Positions 34,397 to 46,057 of a stretch of 64,000 nt of DNA are shown here, in pieces. A program made the translations under genes and the position numbers. The notes beneath the pieces were generated by a model that was given only the letters and a program-made list of their open reading frames with translations, had not been told where the DNA came from and did no database searches. The DNA is taken from contig CM067555.1 in NCBI GenBank assembly GCA_034509755.1, positions 48,008,255 through 48,072,254 on the forward strand. Direction: 5' to 3'. This DNA comes from Anisodus tanguticus (lineage: Eukaryota; Streptophyta; Magnoliopsida; Solanales; Solanaceae). Each line of letters begins with the position of its first letter. The stretch's first letter is position 1.

Positions 34397-34480
34397 TCTA
34401 GAGTTAACCGAGAGTAAGATTACAATATTTGACACAGGCCCCGGAATGGATGGAAGTTATGAAAACTCTATAGTGAAATG
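34397..34480 (+). pseudogene. Orphan exon resembling GMI1-like GHKL ATPase protein
   Basis: An 84-bp exon is bounded by CTTCTTTTGCAG and a GTATTA donor. It encodes LELTESKITIFDTGPGMDG then SYENSIVKW. The DTGPGMDG core is the GHKL ATP-binding DxGxG motif, and the context matches plant SMC-hinge-domain proteins such as GMI1, which act in DNA repair. No neighbouring exons were found: the right side runs into a LINE fragment and copia element II. I call it a gene fragment; it might be the last exon of a gene broken by these insertions. Confidence 0.55.
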
Positions 34481-34755
34481 GTATTACAGGTCTAGTAGTT
34501 TTGGCGTATACCTTGCATTTTTTGTTAAAAAATCTACTTAATATTATAAATAATTTATCATAGGATCATGTTAGCTATCAGAATGATGTGTCTAAAGCAT
34601 AAGTTAATTATGAGAGCTACATTATCAAAATACTATCTTATGGGTGTCATAAGTGGTTCTTCTTGAGGGTGACACCAAGACACTAGAAATCACTTCTTAA
34701 AATTGGAGTTGGTGTCTTAGATGGTTCAAGTTTTAATTTATATTGGAGCATTAAG

Positions 34756-34937
34756 GTTGAGGAGGTTCAGGGTGATGTTCGCACGATGCGCAGGGGACGA
34801 GCGACCGGGCCTGACGAGATCCCAGTTGAATTTTGGAAGAGCGCAGGTAGGGCAGGTTTGGAGTAGTTAACGAAGTTATTTAACGTCATTCTTAAGACGG
34901 CGAGGATGCCCTAAAAATGGAGGTGGAGTACAATGAT
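34756..34937 (+). mobile_element. RTE LINE reverse-transcriptase fragment
   Basis: The plus strand reads VEEVQGDVRTMRRGRATGPD, EIPVEFWKSAGRAGLE, stop, LTKLFNVILKTARMP, stop, KWRWSTMI. This is the start of the RT domain of the plant RTE clade with two nonsense changes. It is cut at the edge of the truncated LTR of copia element II. Confidence 0.8.
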
Positions 34938-35056
34938 TCTATGATAATTACACTTAATTAATCTTATCATAATAATTATATGATAATTGATTTAATTACA
35001 ATATGATGTGATATGATTGGAGATAATCATGGATTATGTCCATAATTATCTTAACA

Positions 35057-38000
35057 GTCCCCCGCAATCTTAGCGGGAGGTTCTCGTATGTTGAGAATGT
35101 CCCTGAAATTATCAAACAGTACGCGCGGAAGACCTTTGGTGAAAATATCTGCAATCTGATAACGGGATGGTACATGGAGAACACGAACTTGTCCACGTGC
35201 AACCTTTTCACGAACAAATAAGATATCTATTTCAATGTGTTTTGTGTGTTGATGATGGACAGGGTTACCTGATAAATATATCGCACTCACATTATCACAA
35301 TAAATCACGGTTGCTTTTTCGATTGGACAATGAAGTTCTAACAGAAGATTACAGAACCAACATGATTCGGAGACCACATTAGCAACCCCTCGATATTCTG
35401 CTTCAGCACTTGACCGAGATAGTGTCGGTTGGCATTTTGACGACCATGAAATGAGGTTGTCTCCTAGAAATACATAATAACCGAGGTGGAACATCGTGTG
35501 TCTGAGAATCCACCCCAATCAGCATATGTATAAGATGTGATGACAGAAATGGTGGACATATACAGATGCAACCCAAACTCAAGAGTACTTTTAACATACC
35601 ACAAAATTCGTTTAAGAGCCCCCATATTCTCTTCATTGGGATCATGCATATGTAAACAAACTTGTTGAACTGCATAGGAGATATCGGGTCTCGTTAAGGT
35701 GAGATACTGCAATGCCCCTGCTAAGTTGTGATAATGTGTTGGGTCACTATATGGAGTACCTGTAGAGTTACTCAATTTCGCCTTTGTATCAACCGGCGTA
35801 TGTGACGATTTGCATGAGGACATACCGGCTTTGTCAATGATCTCCTCGGCATATTTCTTTTGACAGAGAAACAGACTACCTGTATATTGAGTTACAACAA
35901 TGCCCAAAAAATAGGTTAAAGGGTCCAAATCCTTCATAGAAAACTCCGAGGCAAAGAAGGACATAATAGACTAGCAAAGTAACTCAGATGATGTTGTGAG
36001 GATGATGTCATCCACATAGAGAAGAATATATGCCAACTCATTTCCTTTCTTGTAAATGAACAAAGACTGATCGTACTTTCTGTGTGAGAACCTCGGTGTG
36101 GATACGAACCATGCAAACATGTTATACCACGCCCTGGGGGCCTGTTTCAAACAATATAATGATTTTTTCAACAAGCAAACATAATCCAGATGAGTAGGAT
36201 CTCGAAAACCCAAAGGTTAGTGCATGTAAACTGTTTCCTGTAGGTGACCGTGTAAAAAGACATTCTTGACGTCCAGCTGATGAATGGACCATTATTTTGA
36301 TAGAGTCAGACTAAGAACAGTCCTAATAGTTGCTAGCTTAACCACTGGTCTGAATGTTTCACCACAATCCATGCCAACCTGCTGAGACCTGCCATCACCA
36401 ACAAGACGAGTTTTGTGTCTCGCAAAAGATCCATCAGAATTCTTTTTATGACAGAAAACCCACATAGACCGTATTATGTTTACATTAGAAGGACGTGGCA
36501 CTAAATCCCACATCTTATTTTTAATAAGAGCATCAATTTCGTCTAACATAGTAGTTTTCCAATTTGGGTATAATAGGGCCGCTTTTGGATTTTTTAGAAG
36601 TGGTGATGGTTGGACCAAAGATGTTAAATTAAAATGATGTTTGGGCCAAAAAATCTCGTGTATGGCACGGGTTTCAACAGTTCGTGGTGGGACCGAAACA
36701 GATGGTTGGGACAGTGGGCTTACAGTGTTTGGACTGGGTCGAGATATGGGTATATTTTGGGCTTGTGGAGTTGGGGCTGGCGGCCTGATTTGTGAGATGG
36801 ATGAGGGAGCAGTGGGCTCCCCGACTCGGACTGGCCCAATCCCATTTCATTGTTGGGCCGCATTGTTTAGTGGGTATTGTTGGGCCTGTCCAACAGAGGA
36901 AGAATTGATTTGGACATTTAGGTGGTGATTTAAAATTGGATGTATGCCTACGTCCAAAAATTTGTCTGAATGCGGGGATGCCACGTGAGATTTAGCAAAC
37001 GGGAATGTGGATTCATCAAAAATAACGTGACGAGATATTATAATTTTCCCATTAGACATATCATAACACTTATATCCCCTATGATTTTGTGGGTGTCCCA
37101 AAAAACATAGGGAGTGGAACGGACTTGAAGTTTGTTTATGGTTGTGGATGGAAACAAGGATAACATAAACATCCAAAAACCCTTAAATGTGTATAGGAAA
37201 GAATATGATGGTACAACATTTGTGTGGGTGATAGGTTTGAGAGTATCTTGGTAGGAAGAATGTTTAAAAGATATATGGCCATTTGAAGAACAAGGTGCTA
37301 AAAAGATGGTGGTGTTGACGAATGTACAAAAGTGTGTGAATTAGATTGTTTATTGTTCGGATTTTTCTTTCGGCCTTTTCATTTTGAGGAGAAGTATGTA
37401 GACATGAAAGACGCAAAGACATTCCATTTTGGTGACAAAATTCCTTAAATTGATCATTTATGAATTTCCTATCATGTTCACATTGAAAACATTTAATGGA
37501 TTTCTAAAATTGAGTTTTGATAAAAATAATAAATTGTTTTAAAATGGTGAAGACCTGCGATTTCTGTCCTATGGGAAATGTCCACAGAAAATTCGAATAA
37601 TCATCCAAAATAAGCACATAATACTTATGACCTGCCGAACTTAAAATTGGGGATGTCCACAAATCACTATGCATGAGATCAAATGGCTTAAGAGTATTAG
37701 AAGTAGATAACGAAAAAGAAAGTTTAACATGCTTCCCAAAAACACAAGCTTGGCAAACATAAGAGTCCATAAGTTTGTTACAATCAACAAAATTATTATT
37801 TATAAGAAAATTGAACATCGGTGCCCCCGGGTGTCCCAACCAGTTATGCCATAAAATAGGAGAAACATCTGCAAAGGTTGATGGATTGGTGATGTAACAT
37901 CCCGTACTTTTGGGTTACGGTTTGAATCGCTAGGCGTATGCAAAATCGCTAGGCGTTTGTAAATAGACCTGAGCGTTGGAAAAATTCATGTTATATCGAC

Positions 38001-41000
38001 ATATGCTAATAAAGAGATTGGTATATAAAAGGATTAAATCCCGAAATAATTTTGGACGTTACAAGTGTGACGATGGGGATTAATAATAATAGATGTGTAT
38101 CCCCAAAGAGGTTATGGACGAGCATCATATAACAAAATTATGACACTGAGTATATGAAGGTCTTATGAGTTATTAAGATTTTTATGAATTGGGATCACGA
38201 AATTAATTGTGTGTATAATTGATTGATTGTGGGATTATTAATTTTAGGGGGGGACAAGCCTAAGTGGGGGTTATATACGTGTAATCTATTAAGGGATTGT
38301 TTAAGTGACTAGACTAGAGTAATCTATTAAGTGGACACGTTATTAGACAACATTATGAGGGCCATTAATGACTAGTTGGGGTGTACTTCTCACAAGGTGA
38401 GAAGAAGCAGATCATGATGCCTTGCCAAGTCTTCCAACCCCTTTTATACGAACTGAAACCAAAACATTTCACTTTAGCTTATACATGTCTTTGCAACTAT
38501 GAAAAGATAGGCAACATACTATCTTATTTTCATTTTAAACAAATCAATTAGGAAGAGTTCCTTTTAGTTTTGGAGATTAGTGTGGTCCAAGCTCTCGCAC
38601 AGTTCGCATAAGGTGTTAGGATAATTCAAGATTTGCAACAAAAAATCGAAGACCAATAAAGGTATGTTAAGGCAAATTATTTCTTTCTTTTGACATGTTC
38701 CATATAACAAAATATAACTGTGATATTGCTTCATAATTTATTCTACTCCTAGTAGTTAAGAATATTCATGTTATTGATTCCTATGCTAAAAGCATGTCTA
38801 AATATTTTCCTAAGTCCTTATTGAGGCATACAGAAAAGATGTTGATATTCACAATGTTAACCGAAAGGGCAAGGATATTATCGTCATCCGATAAATTCAG
38901 AAAATGTTTTATTGTCATTCATGCATTTTCATTTGCATTACATTCATTTATTACCCTGCACCGCTTGTGCTATGCACACTACTATATGGTAAATATTGTA
39001 TATATGTAGGGGATATGTGAAAAGGGAAAGGCGTTATATACACACACCACTTGCAGTTGGTACAGACTATCACAAAAGAGCCCTAAGAGGCCACATATCG
39101 AGCCTGTGTGGTCAAAATGGATGCATGTATGGCTAAGACGATATGAATGTCTCTGTGGCCAATACGATATAACATGATACCCACAGAGGCGGTTATGGGT
39201 GGATTCCTGTATGGACATTAGTATACCGCATTTGCATCATGCATACATTTATTAACCATTATATGGTATGATGCCTACATAGGCTGTTATGGTAAGGAAG
39301 ATGCCCGATGAGGCCGATATGTCGCATTTGCATTGTGCATAACATTTAGGCATATGTATTAGGGCCCTCAGAGGCATTTATTGTTGGTCGGCTGTTTCTG
39401 TTTCAGTATTTGTTATATCCCTATTATGTTATTATTCATGCCTGACATACTTAGTACATCAGTCGTATTGACGTCCCTTTTGTCGGGGGATGCTGCATTT
39501 CATGCCCGCAGGTTCAGTTAAAAAATGTGACGGTTCACGCTAGTAGGTTGCTGATTCAGCCGATGTTGGAGCATTCTATTTGTTTTAGAGTTGCAGTCTG
39601 GTCGTGGTATAATATTTCTGCATACACATATGAGTATGGCGGGGTCCTGTCCCGTCCTGGTAATGTTATGTATTCCTTAGAGGCTTGTAGACATGTATCT
39701 TGTGTGTAGTGGTCTTGTATGGCCTTGTCGGCCTTGATATGGGTATGTATATATATAAGCTGGTTTTCTGGATAAAAATTTCACATGTTGGTCTTTCGGC
39801 TTAGTCCGTAATTAATTATGATTAGATGTTAAATGTACGAATGGTGGTACCCGGCGGGTGGGATCCGGGTGCCCGTCGCGGCCCTTCGTTTTGGGTCGTG
39901 ACAGATGACTCAGTTATTATGAGTGGCGATGATGGAATACAAATCCTCAGTGCTATTACATCTCAATAGTGGCATCCCTGTTTGAAAATCATTCACAGAA
40001 AACTCAAATGAATCAAAATTAACAGAAACATTGTTGTCAGTTGTAAAACGGCGTATAAATATCAAGTTTTTAATCAGTTTGGGTGCATGTAGGACATTTT
40101 TCAATTGTAAAGGTGGGTGCATGTAAGACGTTTTAATCATACAATATTTTTATTACTGCTCATATTAAAATAAGACGAGAGATTATCTTGAGATGACGAC
40201 ATGTGTGACATTTCCCCGTGTCCATATACCACGAATCATCGGGAACACTCAGATTCATATTGTTCATGGCCTGTTCAATATCTGTGGGAGCATAACTTAC
40301 GAAAGATGGTCCATGGGCTGCAAAAGCTTGCTGCAGACGGAACCTAGAACCCCAAGACGTCTAGAAGCTGGAGGAGATCGGGCCCATTGAGCCATTGGGT
40401 ACGGGCAGCGAAGGGCAGCCCACTATTACGACAGCCAGCCCTATGGTGGGTACTGCCCCACTGCTCGTCGACAGGTTGGTGTGGGGCCGCCGCTGCCGGG
40501 GGGGCTGTTTTGGCCCCGTGTGTGCCGCGGCACAGTGCGACCACCCCGACCTAGTCCCTTTCTACCATTATTTTTTCCTTTATTATTGTTACGATTTTGA
40601 TCCCTTTTGACCCATTATTTTGTCGGTTCGACCCACTACCGGAATCAAAATTTTGAGTGTCAAAACCATCATTATAAGTGTTGGTGGAAATAAAGGTGGT
40701 GCCGTCATTGGTTGCCGCCCCCGTCGCCTATTTTTGTTTCCTTGTTTCTTCAAGAATTAATCTCGAGCGAGCCTCATAAAATGGTGGTAATGGATTGCTT
40801 TGTTGAATGAGCGTAGAAACACCATCAAAATGTTCATTCAGTCCCACAAATCAATTGGAGGACTAACCTTTTATTTGTTACCGGCGCACCAACATTCGAA
40901 AGTTGATCGGCAAGCATTTTCAATTCTTGACAGTATGCGGAGACGTTTGAAAAATCATCCAATTTTACATTGGTGAATTGGTTTTCAAGATATACCGCAC

Positions 41001-41345
41001 GAGAAATTTTATTATCTTGAAAAATATTTTGTAAACGCTCCCAAGCTTGTTGAGCCGTAGAGTCCGGTTCCAAAATGGTATGCAAAAGATCATTCGAGAT
41101 GGTGCCGTAAATCCATTGAAGGACTATAGAATCTAAGTAAGACCATAAATTTTTGTCAACAACGATGGTCTCCGATGAAGACTTAGGAGGAATAATATGG
41201 TCTATTACTTCATATGCTCGGCAATGGATTTTGAATAACTCCGCCCAAGATGAGTATTGCCTTTTTATATCTCAAGTGTAATTGGAATAAAGTTCTTGAC
41301 GTGGGTTACGGCAAGAGCGGGATGAAATTTTTATTTGTCGGCCAT
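35057..41345 (-). pseudogene. Copia gag-pol remnant of element II
   Basis: Order on the minus strand: gag from the ATG at 41345 (MADK, then early stops; later AWERLQNIFQDNKISRAVYL, a UBN2-type gag at 41085-40834), a GC-rich zinc-knuckle region, protease/pre-integrase piece (LKNVLHAPKLIKNLIFIRRF at about 40110), interruption by the solo LTR, GAG-pre-integrase and integrase core (LMHSDLWTSP, YVLILDDYSNFLWTF at 37839-37504), RT (36618-35464; KTRLVGDGRSQQVGMDC, YILLYVDDIIL, MKDLDPLTYFLGIVV) and RNase H (35518-35051; SSAEAEYRGVANVVSES, TKHIEIDILFVREKVA). Many frameshifts and stops are present, so it is inactive. Confidence 0.9.
37893..39903 (+). mobile_element. 2-kb solo LTR, Ty3/gypsy type, nested in copia element II
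   Basis: It starts TGTAACATCCCGTACTTTTG and ends TTTTGGGTCGTGACA. The flanks are GGTGA (37888-37892) and GATGA (39904-39908), a 5-bp target duplication with one difference. The copia protease and integrase frames are separated exactly at this insertion. Long LTRs with TGTAACA...CGTGACA ends are usual in plant chromoviruses of the Tekay/Del type. No internal coding region remains. Confidence 0.8.
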
Positions 41346-41557
41346 TGATTGTGTTGAGAGGGATGAAAAAACGAAATGAGAGTGTAAGGTTTGGTAAGAA
41401 AAGAAAGAAAAATTGGAGGTTTTCGGCTGTTAGAGGGTGGCGGAACCCTAACCCTAATTAGGGTTTGTAGGAGGCCGAAACAAGGGAGAAGAAAAACTTG
41501 GTGGTTTTTTGGTTTTAGGATTTGAAAGAGGTGGTTGAACTAGACAATGTATTTCTT

Positions 41558-41592
41558 TTTTTTGGGGTGGGGGGGGGGGTGGGGTGGGGTTA
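41558..41592. repeat. T/G homopolymer tract
   Basis: A run of T followed by G-runs (GGGGTGGGGGGGGGG and similar) next to the primer-binding site of copia element II, in its untranslated leader. Confidence 0.8.
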
Positions 41593-41805
41593 GTTTTTGG
41601 CTCTAATACCATGAATGAAATTAATTACAACCTTTATTTCATGTCAAGTATACACTATATATACAACTATACAAAATCAATCTAGGTTATCCTAAGGATA
41701 TGATAATTAATCTAATCATCCTAATTATATGATAATTAATTTAATTACAATATGATGTGATATGATTGGAGATAATCATGGATTATGTCCATAATTATCT
41801 TAACA

Positions 41806-43850
41806 AATGGAAAAAATTCTGGTAGGAAGTGTAACACCAAATCGAATACCAAACACCAGATGAGAAATTAAAAAAAAAATTGCACTTTCTGGATATGTCT
41901 TCCCATGCACGCTCAGTCTCCTTAATTTAATTTATATACATTAATAATGTAGAGAAAGTTATATTATCATTTCTAGCAGATATTTTATCTTATCTTTTAA
42001 GCTAATAACTTCATCTTTTATGAATAGTTACATATAGCTATTTCAACTGAACTGATAGTTCAAAAAGTATTCCACAACATTTTCAAAAGTTAAACTACTT
42101 GCATCGACTATTCATTGAAATATTCACAATCATAGATGGTGAAGTGAAAAAATCTTGATGCAGGCATAGGCAGACTCATGATTTAAATTTTAAAATTTAC
42201 TTTTCTAATTTATATCATTGAGCGTATTATATTTTTAAAGTTGTATAAAAGTTCATATTACTATTTGTAATAAATTTTATGAATTTTTTTCACATAAATT
42301 TATGTTCTGCTTCAAAAATATCTAATTTTGTGCTATACTTTGTCCAACGCCAAATTATCTGTTAATGTGATGTTTAGTGTAGGTATTAAGTCATGGCTAC
42401 AGTTAAAGAGAACGACCTAATATTACAGGTGCTTCATATGTTCTTTTAAGGTCTAAACAATCGGCTATAACAAGTCTAGAAATAGAAGCATTTTATTATT
42501 CCCTCCGTCTCATTTTAAGTATCTTACTTTTTTTTTGTCCGTCCAAAAAATAGTGTATCTTTCTATATTTTTATATTTAGTAAGTTTTTCAATTCCAACA
42601 TCCTACATGACAAATTTAAGACCATATATAAGATTTAAAAAACTACACGCATCTTCAATTTATGATCACAAGATTCAAAAGTCTTCCTTTATTTCTTAAA
42701 CTCTATGCAAGTCAAATTAAAACACATAAAATGGGACGAAGGGAGTATCTTTTAATACTTTTCTCTTCTTTTTTTTATATTGCCATTTATTTTTGGAGTC
42801 ATAGCATCACAATTTTGACAATTAAGGGTTAAATGTTACGTAGTATATATATAGCACACCACCTAGAACTTTCAAACCTCTTAAGTCTTACCTCTTTTAA
42901 TTTCAATCACATCACAGGTCTATTAGAGTAACTAATTTGTCTTGCCCATGCTTTACTGAAGCTAGCTAATTATTTACTTAATTGGTTCATGTTAATGGGC
43001 AGAAGAAAAAACTAGATTAATGGGAAAAAAGTATAAGACCGGGTAAAAGTTTAGCTCTCCAATATATTTTTCTTATTGAAGTAATCATCGTATTTATCAC
43101 TAATTTTGCATCTTAATGAATATAGCAACAAAACACACTCCTTTTTAAAAAATATTATATATTTTTTTCTGTTAACCTTTTTTTTTGGGAGAAAGACGAC
43201 AACGTGACCAACAAACAAAAAATAAAGAAAAGAAACTATTTATTGGTAAGATTTGAACCCCTACACCTCGTGACTAAGGTAGAATTTTCATTAAGGGTTC
43301 AACATCTATTATATATACACGACAAAAATTAACCTTATATATAATGTGTGTTTTCGACAAAAGAGGTTCACATACCCATGTTCTGCTCCTCTAGCTTCAC
43401 CCTAACTATGTTGCAAACAAGGGCGGATATATGTTGCCTCAAGCGTTGTCATGGGATACCACATTTTTGAATCTTTTACTAAATATGTATATATAGATAA
43501 TAAACAAAATAAAAATATTGGATATAATTTAAAAAATGACACACATGATATTATAATTATTTATTTATTTATTTCTTCACTTTTTAAAATATTGACACTC
43601 ATAAAAATCATGCGTAGTTGCAAAGATAGAAGTTTAAAAACTAGGCTGCAATTATAGTAGTACTATCTTTTTGTCAAATATAAGTGCTTTAATAATAATT
43701 CACGAGGAGAAGCTTCCATCACTATAATAATTTCATTAATAGAAGAAGACAATAAAATTTCAACACAATTAAACCGCATGTTCCACACCAAGTCAATATT
43801 CAAAGCCGAGCTAACGCGGTTAATACACTATAGTCATGTACCAACACTTG
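41806..43850. other. AT-rich intergenic DNA upstream of the LEA_2 gene
   Basis: No gene recognised. It holds one Stowaway-like MITE at 42499-42745 (TTCCCTCCGTCTCATTTTAA...AAAATGGGACGAAGGGAG). A segment near 43245-43290 (AGATTTGAACCCCTACACCTCGTGAC) resembles the B-box side of a tRNA-derived repeat. Confidence 0.5.
42499..42745. mobile_element. Stowaway-like MITE
   Basis: The inverted ends TTCCCTCCGTCTCATTTTA and TAAAATGGGACGAAGGGAG are flanked by TA. About 247 bp, non-coding. Confidence 0.85.
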
Positions 43851-43851
43851 T

Positions 43852-43863
43852 TTTATATAAATT
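43852..43863 (+). promoter_or_regulatory. TATA box of the LEA_2 gene
   Basis: TTTATATAAATT lies about 75 bp upstream of the ATG at 43931. The distance allows a leader of about 45 bases. Confidence 0.55.
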
Positions 43864-43930
43864 CATCATTTCATAGCATAGAACACAAATAATATCAATC
43901 TTCCAATTAACATAAAGTTTCTAATTAAAA

Positions 43931-44632
43931 ATGTCTCCACCCCAATCTCCAAATCCATCTAGAGATCAAGTTCGTCCTTTGGCACCTTCATCCCATCGTA
44001 TACACGTAGAAAACGAAGAAGGTATTAATTATACGTCCACATCTAGTATAGAGTTATCAAAGAAACAACGTCGTAGGAGGTGCATCAAATGTTGCAGTTG
44101 TTGTGGAGTTACGACGATAGTCATAGGTATTGTTATCTTGATTCTTGCACTCACTGTTTTCAAGGTGAAAGAACCTACAATAAGGATAAACTCGATTAGG
44201 TTTGAGGGGTTGAGTGCCCTCACTAGTTCCAATCTTCAGACCAACGTGAATATTACGGTCTCAGCAGATATTTTTATTAAAAATCCTAACTCCGTCTCGT
44301 TCAAGTTTAAACCTGCGATCGCTAGTTTGATTTACAGCGATAGAGTCATTGCGGAAGCCCTGGTGCCACGGGGGTCCGCCAGGGCTCGACGGACATTCCG
44401 GATGAACGTGAACATCACGGTTATGACTGAGAAACTAGTGGGAATTCCCCGGCTAACGAGTGATTTGGTGGCAGGAGAATTGCCGGTAAGTATGTCCACA
44501 AATATTAATGGAAAGGTCAATTTGGGTGTGATTAAGAAGAGTGTTGGTATAAGGATGAATTGTAATCTGGTAGTTGATTTACAAAGGCAAGATGTTAAGG
44601 ATATGGAATGCGATAGGAAAGTTTCTCTCTAG
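43931..44632 (+). CDS. NDR1/HIN1-like (LEA_2 domain) membrane protein
   Basis: An intact single-exon gene of 233 residues. The N-terminal 45 residues are hydrophilic and likely cytosolic (SPPQSPNPSRDQVRPLAPS). A KKQRRRRCIKCC basic-cysteine stretch then precedes one transmembrane helix at about residues 58-77 (GVTTIVIGIVILILALTVF). A LEA_2 (WHy-like) domain fills the rest: VKEPTIRINSIRFEGL, NVNITVSADIFIKNPNSVSF, and the C-terminal MNCNLVVDLQRQDVKDMEC. Such NHL proteins are plasma-membrane proteins, some linked to pathogen or cold responses. The NPNSVSFK motif typifies the At1g64065-like subgroup of LEA_2 proteins. The start is the first ATG after a TATA box at 43852. No introns, as usual for the family. 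Confidence 0.9.
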   Translation: MSPPQSPNPSRDQVRPLAPSSHRIHVENEEGINYTSTSSIELSKKQRRRRCIKCCSCCGVTTIVIGIVILILALTVFKVKEPTIRINSIRFEGLSALTSSNLQTNVNITVSADIFIKNPNSVSFKFKPAIASLIYSDRVIAEALVPRGSARARRTFRMNVNITVMTEKLVGIPRLTSDLVAGELPVSMSTNINGKVNLGVIKKSVGIRMNCNLVVDLQRQDVKDMECDRKVSL

Positions 44633-45270
44633 TTACTGAAATTCAAACATGTGACACTACATTAAATTGAGTTTGATTTTATAGGGTTGATTTTTGGAAT
44701 TCGAACGTGTGACACTGTAATTTGAACTATGACGTTTGACTATATTATATATGGATGAGATATTCGAGTTTAATTAATAGCGGGTATTATAAGCTATATG
44801 GTATATGTAGTTGAGATTATGATAGGAGTTATTTATGTAAGGACTTTATGGCATTGTTCTATGTATATTTTTATTTGTTTGAATTTTTTTGTGTGATTCA
44901 TGAGTATAGTGAGGAATATGGAGGTAAAGAAAAAATAAGATTAATTTTTGTTTGCTCTATACTGGGATCACTTCAATTAGTAAAAACAAATTATATCATT
45001 ATATCATCATCATTTTGCTGCATGTTGATTATTGTTCTTTTGGAAACATCATTTTTAAGAATCATGGATGTTTTCATGTTCTAAATAAGCATATGCACTC
45101 AAAGAGACAAAAATGGGAACTCCTTCGATTCTTTGATTTTCACTTCGCGTTAATTGGCAATTAAGGCCTATGGTCATAGAATTTTCGAACTTGTGACATT
45201 GCAGTTTAAATCAGACATAGAAACATTAATGTTGTTTCATGTTTGCAAGTCATGTCAGTGCAGGCGTGAT
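44633..45270. other. 3' flank of the LEA_2 gene
   Basis: AT-rich sequence with no supported gene. The phrase GAA(T)TTCGAAC(G/T)TGTGACA recurs at 44637, 44696 and 45179, suggesting a short local repeat. Confidence 0.4.
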
Positions 45271-45275
45271 GTCGC

Positions 45276-45603
45276 CGTTAAGAGTCCCACATCGGATATA
45301 GAATGGGAACATAGACTCCTTATATGAATTTGGACAATCCTCACCCTACAAGCTAGCTTTTGGGGTTGAGTTAGACCAAAGATCTATTCTTTACATGGTA
45401 TTAGAGCAAGACCCATTTCAATTCTTTGTTCGCCCCAAAATTATCTTGTCCACGCTCCAGTTAACGAATTCTGGGCGTGCGGGAAAGTGTTAAGAGTCTC
45501 ACATCGGATGAAATGAGAACATGAACTCCTTATATGGACTTGGGCAATCCTCACCGTACAAGCTAGCTTTTGGATTGAGTTAGTCCAAGATCCATTTTTT
45601 ACA
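45276..45603 (+). mobile_element. TRIM element (miniature LTR retrotransposon), 328 bp
   Basis: LTR1 is 45276-45395 and LTR2 is 45488-45603. Both read (TG)TTAAGAGTC(C/T)CACATCGG...CTAGCTTTTGG...TTTACA. The initiator-Met primer-binding site TGGTATTAGAGC follows LTR1 directly (45396-45407), and a purine-rich GCGTGCGGGAAAG precedes LTR2. Only 92 bp lie between the LTRs and there is no coding capacity. The flanks GTCGC (45271-45275) and GTTGT (45604-45608) would be a target duplication if two C-to-T changes occurred. Confidence 0.92.
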
Positions 45604-45967
45604 GTTGTGTCCTGGGTGTGTTAGCTATATATCATGTGGTTGACTGGGTATTATATTGAGATGAACTTCAAGTCATTGAGTCGACGTGTTTTTCTACTTA
45701 TTTTGCTTGAAATGATAAGCAAGTGATCCCGAAACCTCTGGCTAAGAATGGAGAAATTCAAACCATTTCATCACATTCTTTGCGGTACACAAGTAACCTT
45801 ACTAGTTTCTTATTTACACAGCTAATTGTTTGACAACTTATCAGCTGCCTTATTTGAGGAATTATTTCACAAAATGAAGATATAGAAATACAACTACTAT
45901 CATTTTTTGAAGTCCTATCTTATACTTTTATGATCATAAGAAGCTGTGGGATTTAATTGACAATTAA

Positions 45968-46057
45968 GTCAGGAAGACCGAGTGGCCTAAGGCGCCAGAC
46001 TCAACACTCAAGTTCCGGTCTTCGTAGGAGGGCGTGGGTTGAATTCCACTTCTGACA
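45968..46057 (+). tRNA. tRNA-Leu(CAA)-like gene, probably defective
   Basis: The acceptor stem GTCAGGA pairs with TTCTGAC (one G-U pair). D arm GAGTGGCCTAAGGC, anticodon region CCAGACTCAA, the long variable arm TCTTCGTAGGAGGGC and GTGGG T stem identify a leucine tRNA with anticodon CAA. Defects seen: position 8 is A instead of the invariant T, the D stem begins A instead of G, the T loop reads TTGAATT instead of TTCAAAT (C56 to G), and ACTCAA is duplicated next to the anticodon as a 7-base insertion that does not look like the usual intron. These weaken both the B box and tertiary pairing, so it may not work. Confidence 0.75.

Larger units (their letters stand above)
34940..41805 (-). mobile_element. 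Ty1/copia element II, degenerate, with nested solo LTR
   Basis: The 5' LTR is 41612-41805 (minus strand TGTTAAGATAATTATGG...TTTCATTCA, 194 bp). The initiator-Met primer-binding site TGGTATTAGAGCC (41611-41599) follows. The polypurine tract is at about 35060-35075 and the 3' LTR (34940-35056) has lost its distal part. The LTRs share about 110 bp of nearly identical sequence. A 2-kb solo LTR from another family sits at 37893-39903. Confidence 0.88.

Noticed and set aside
38794..39709. Small open frames between the copia protease and integrase pieces
   Set aside because: They lie in the 2-kb solo LTR and have no family resemblance.
40195..40610. GC-rich plus-strand frames
   Set aside because: Antisense to the zinc-knuckle part of copia element II gag.
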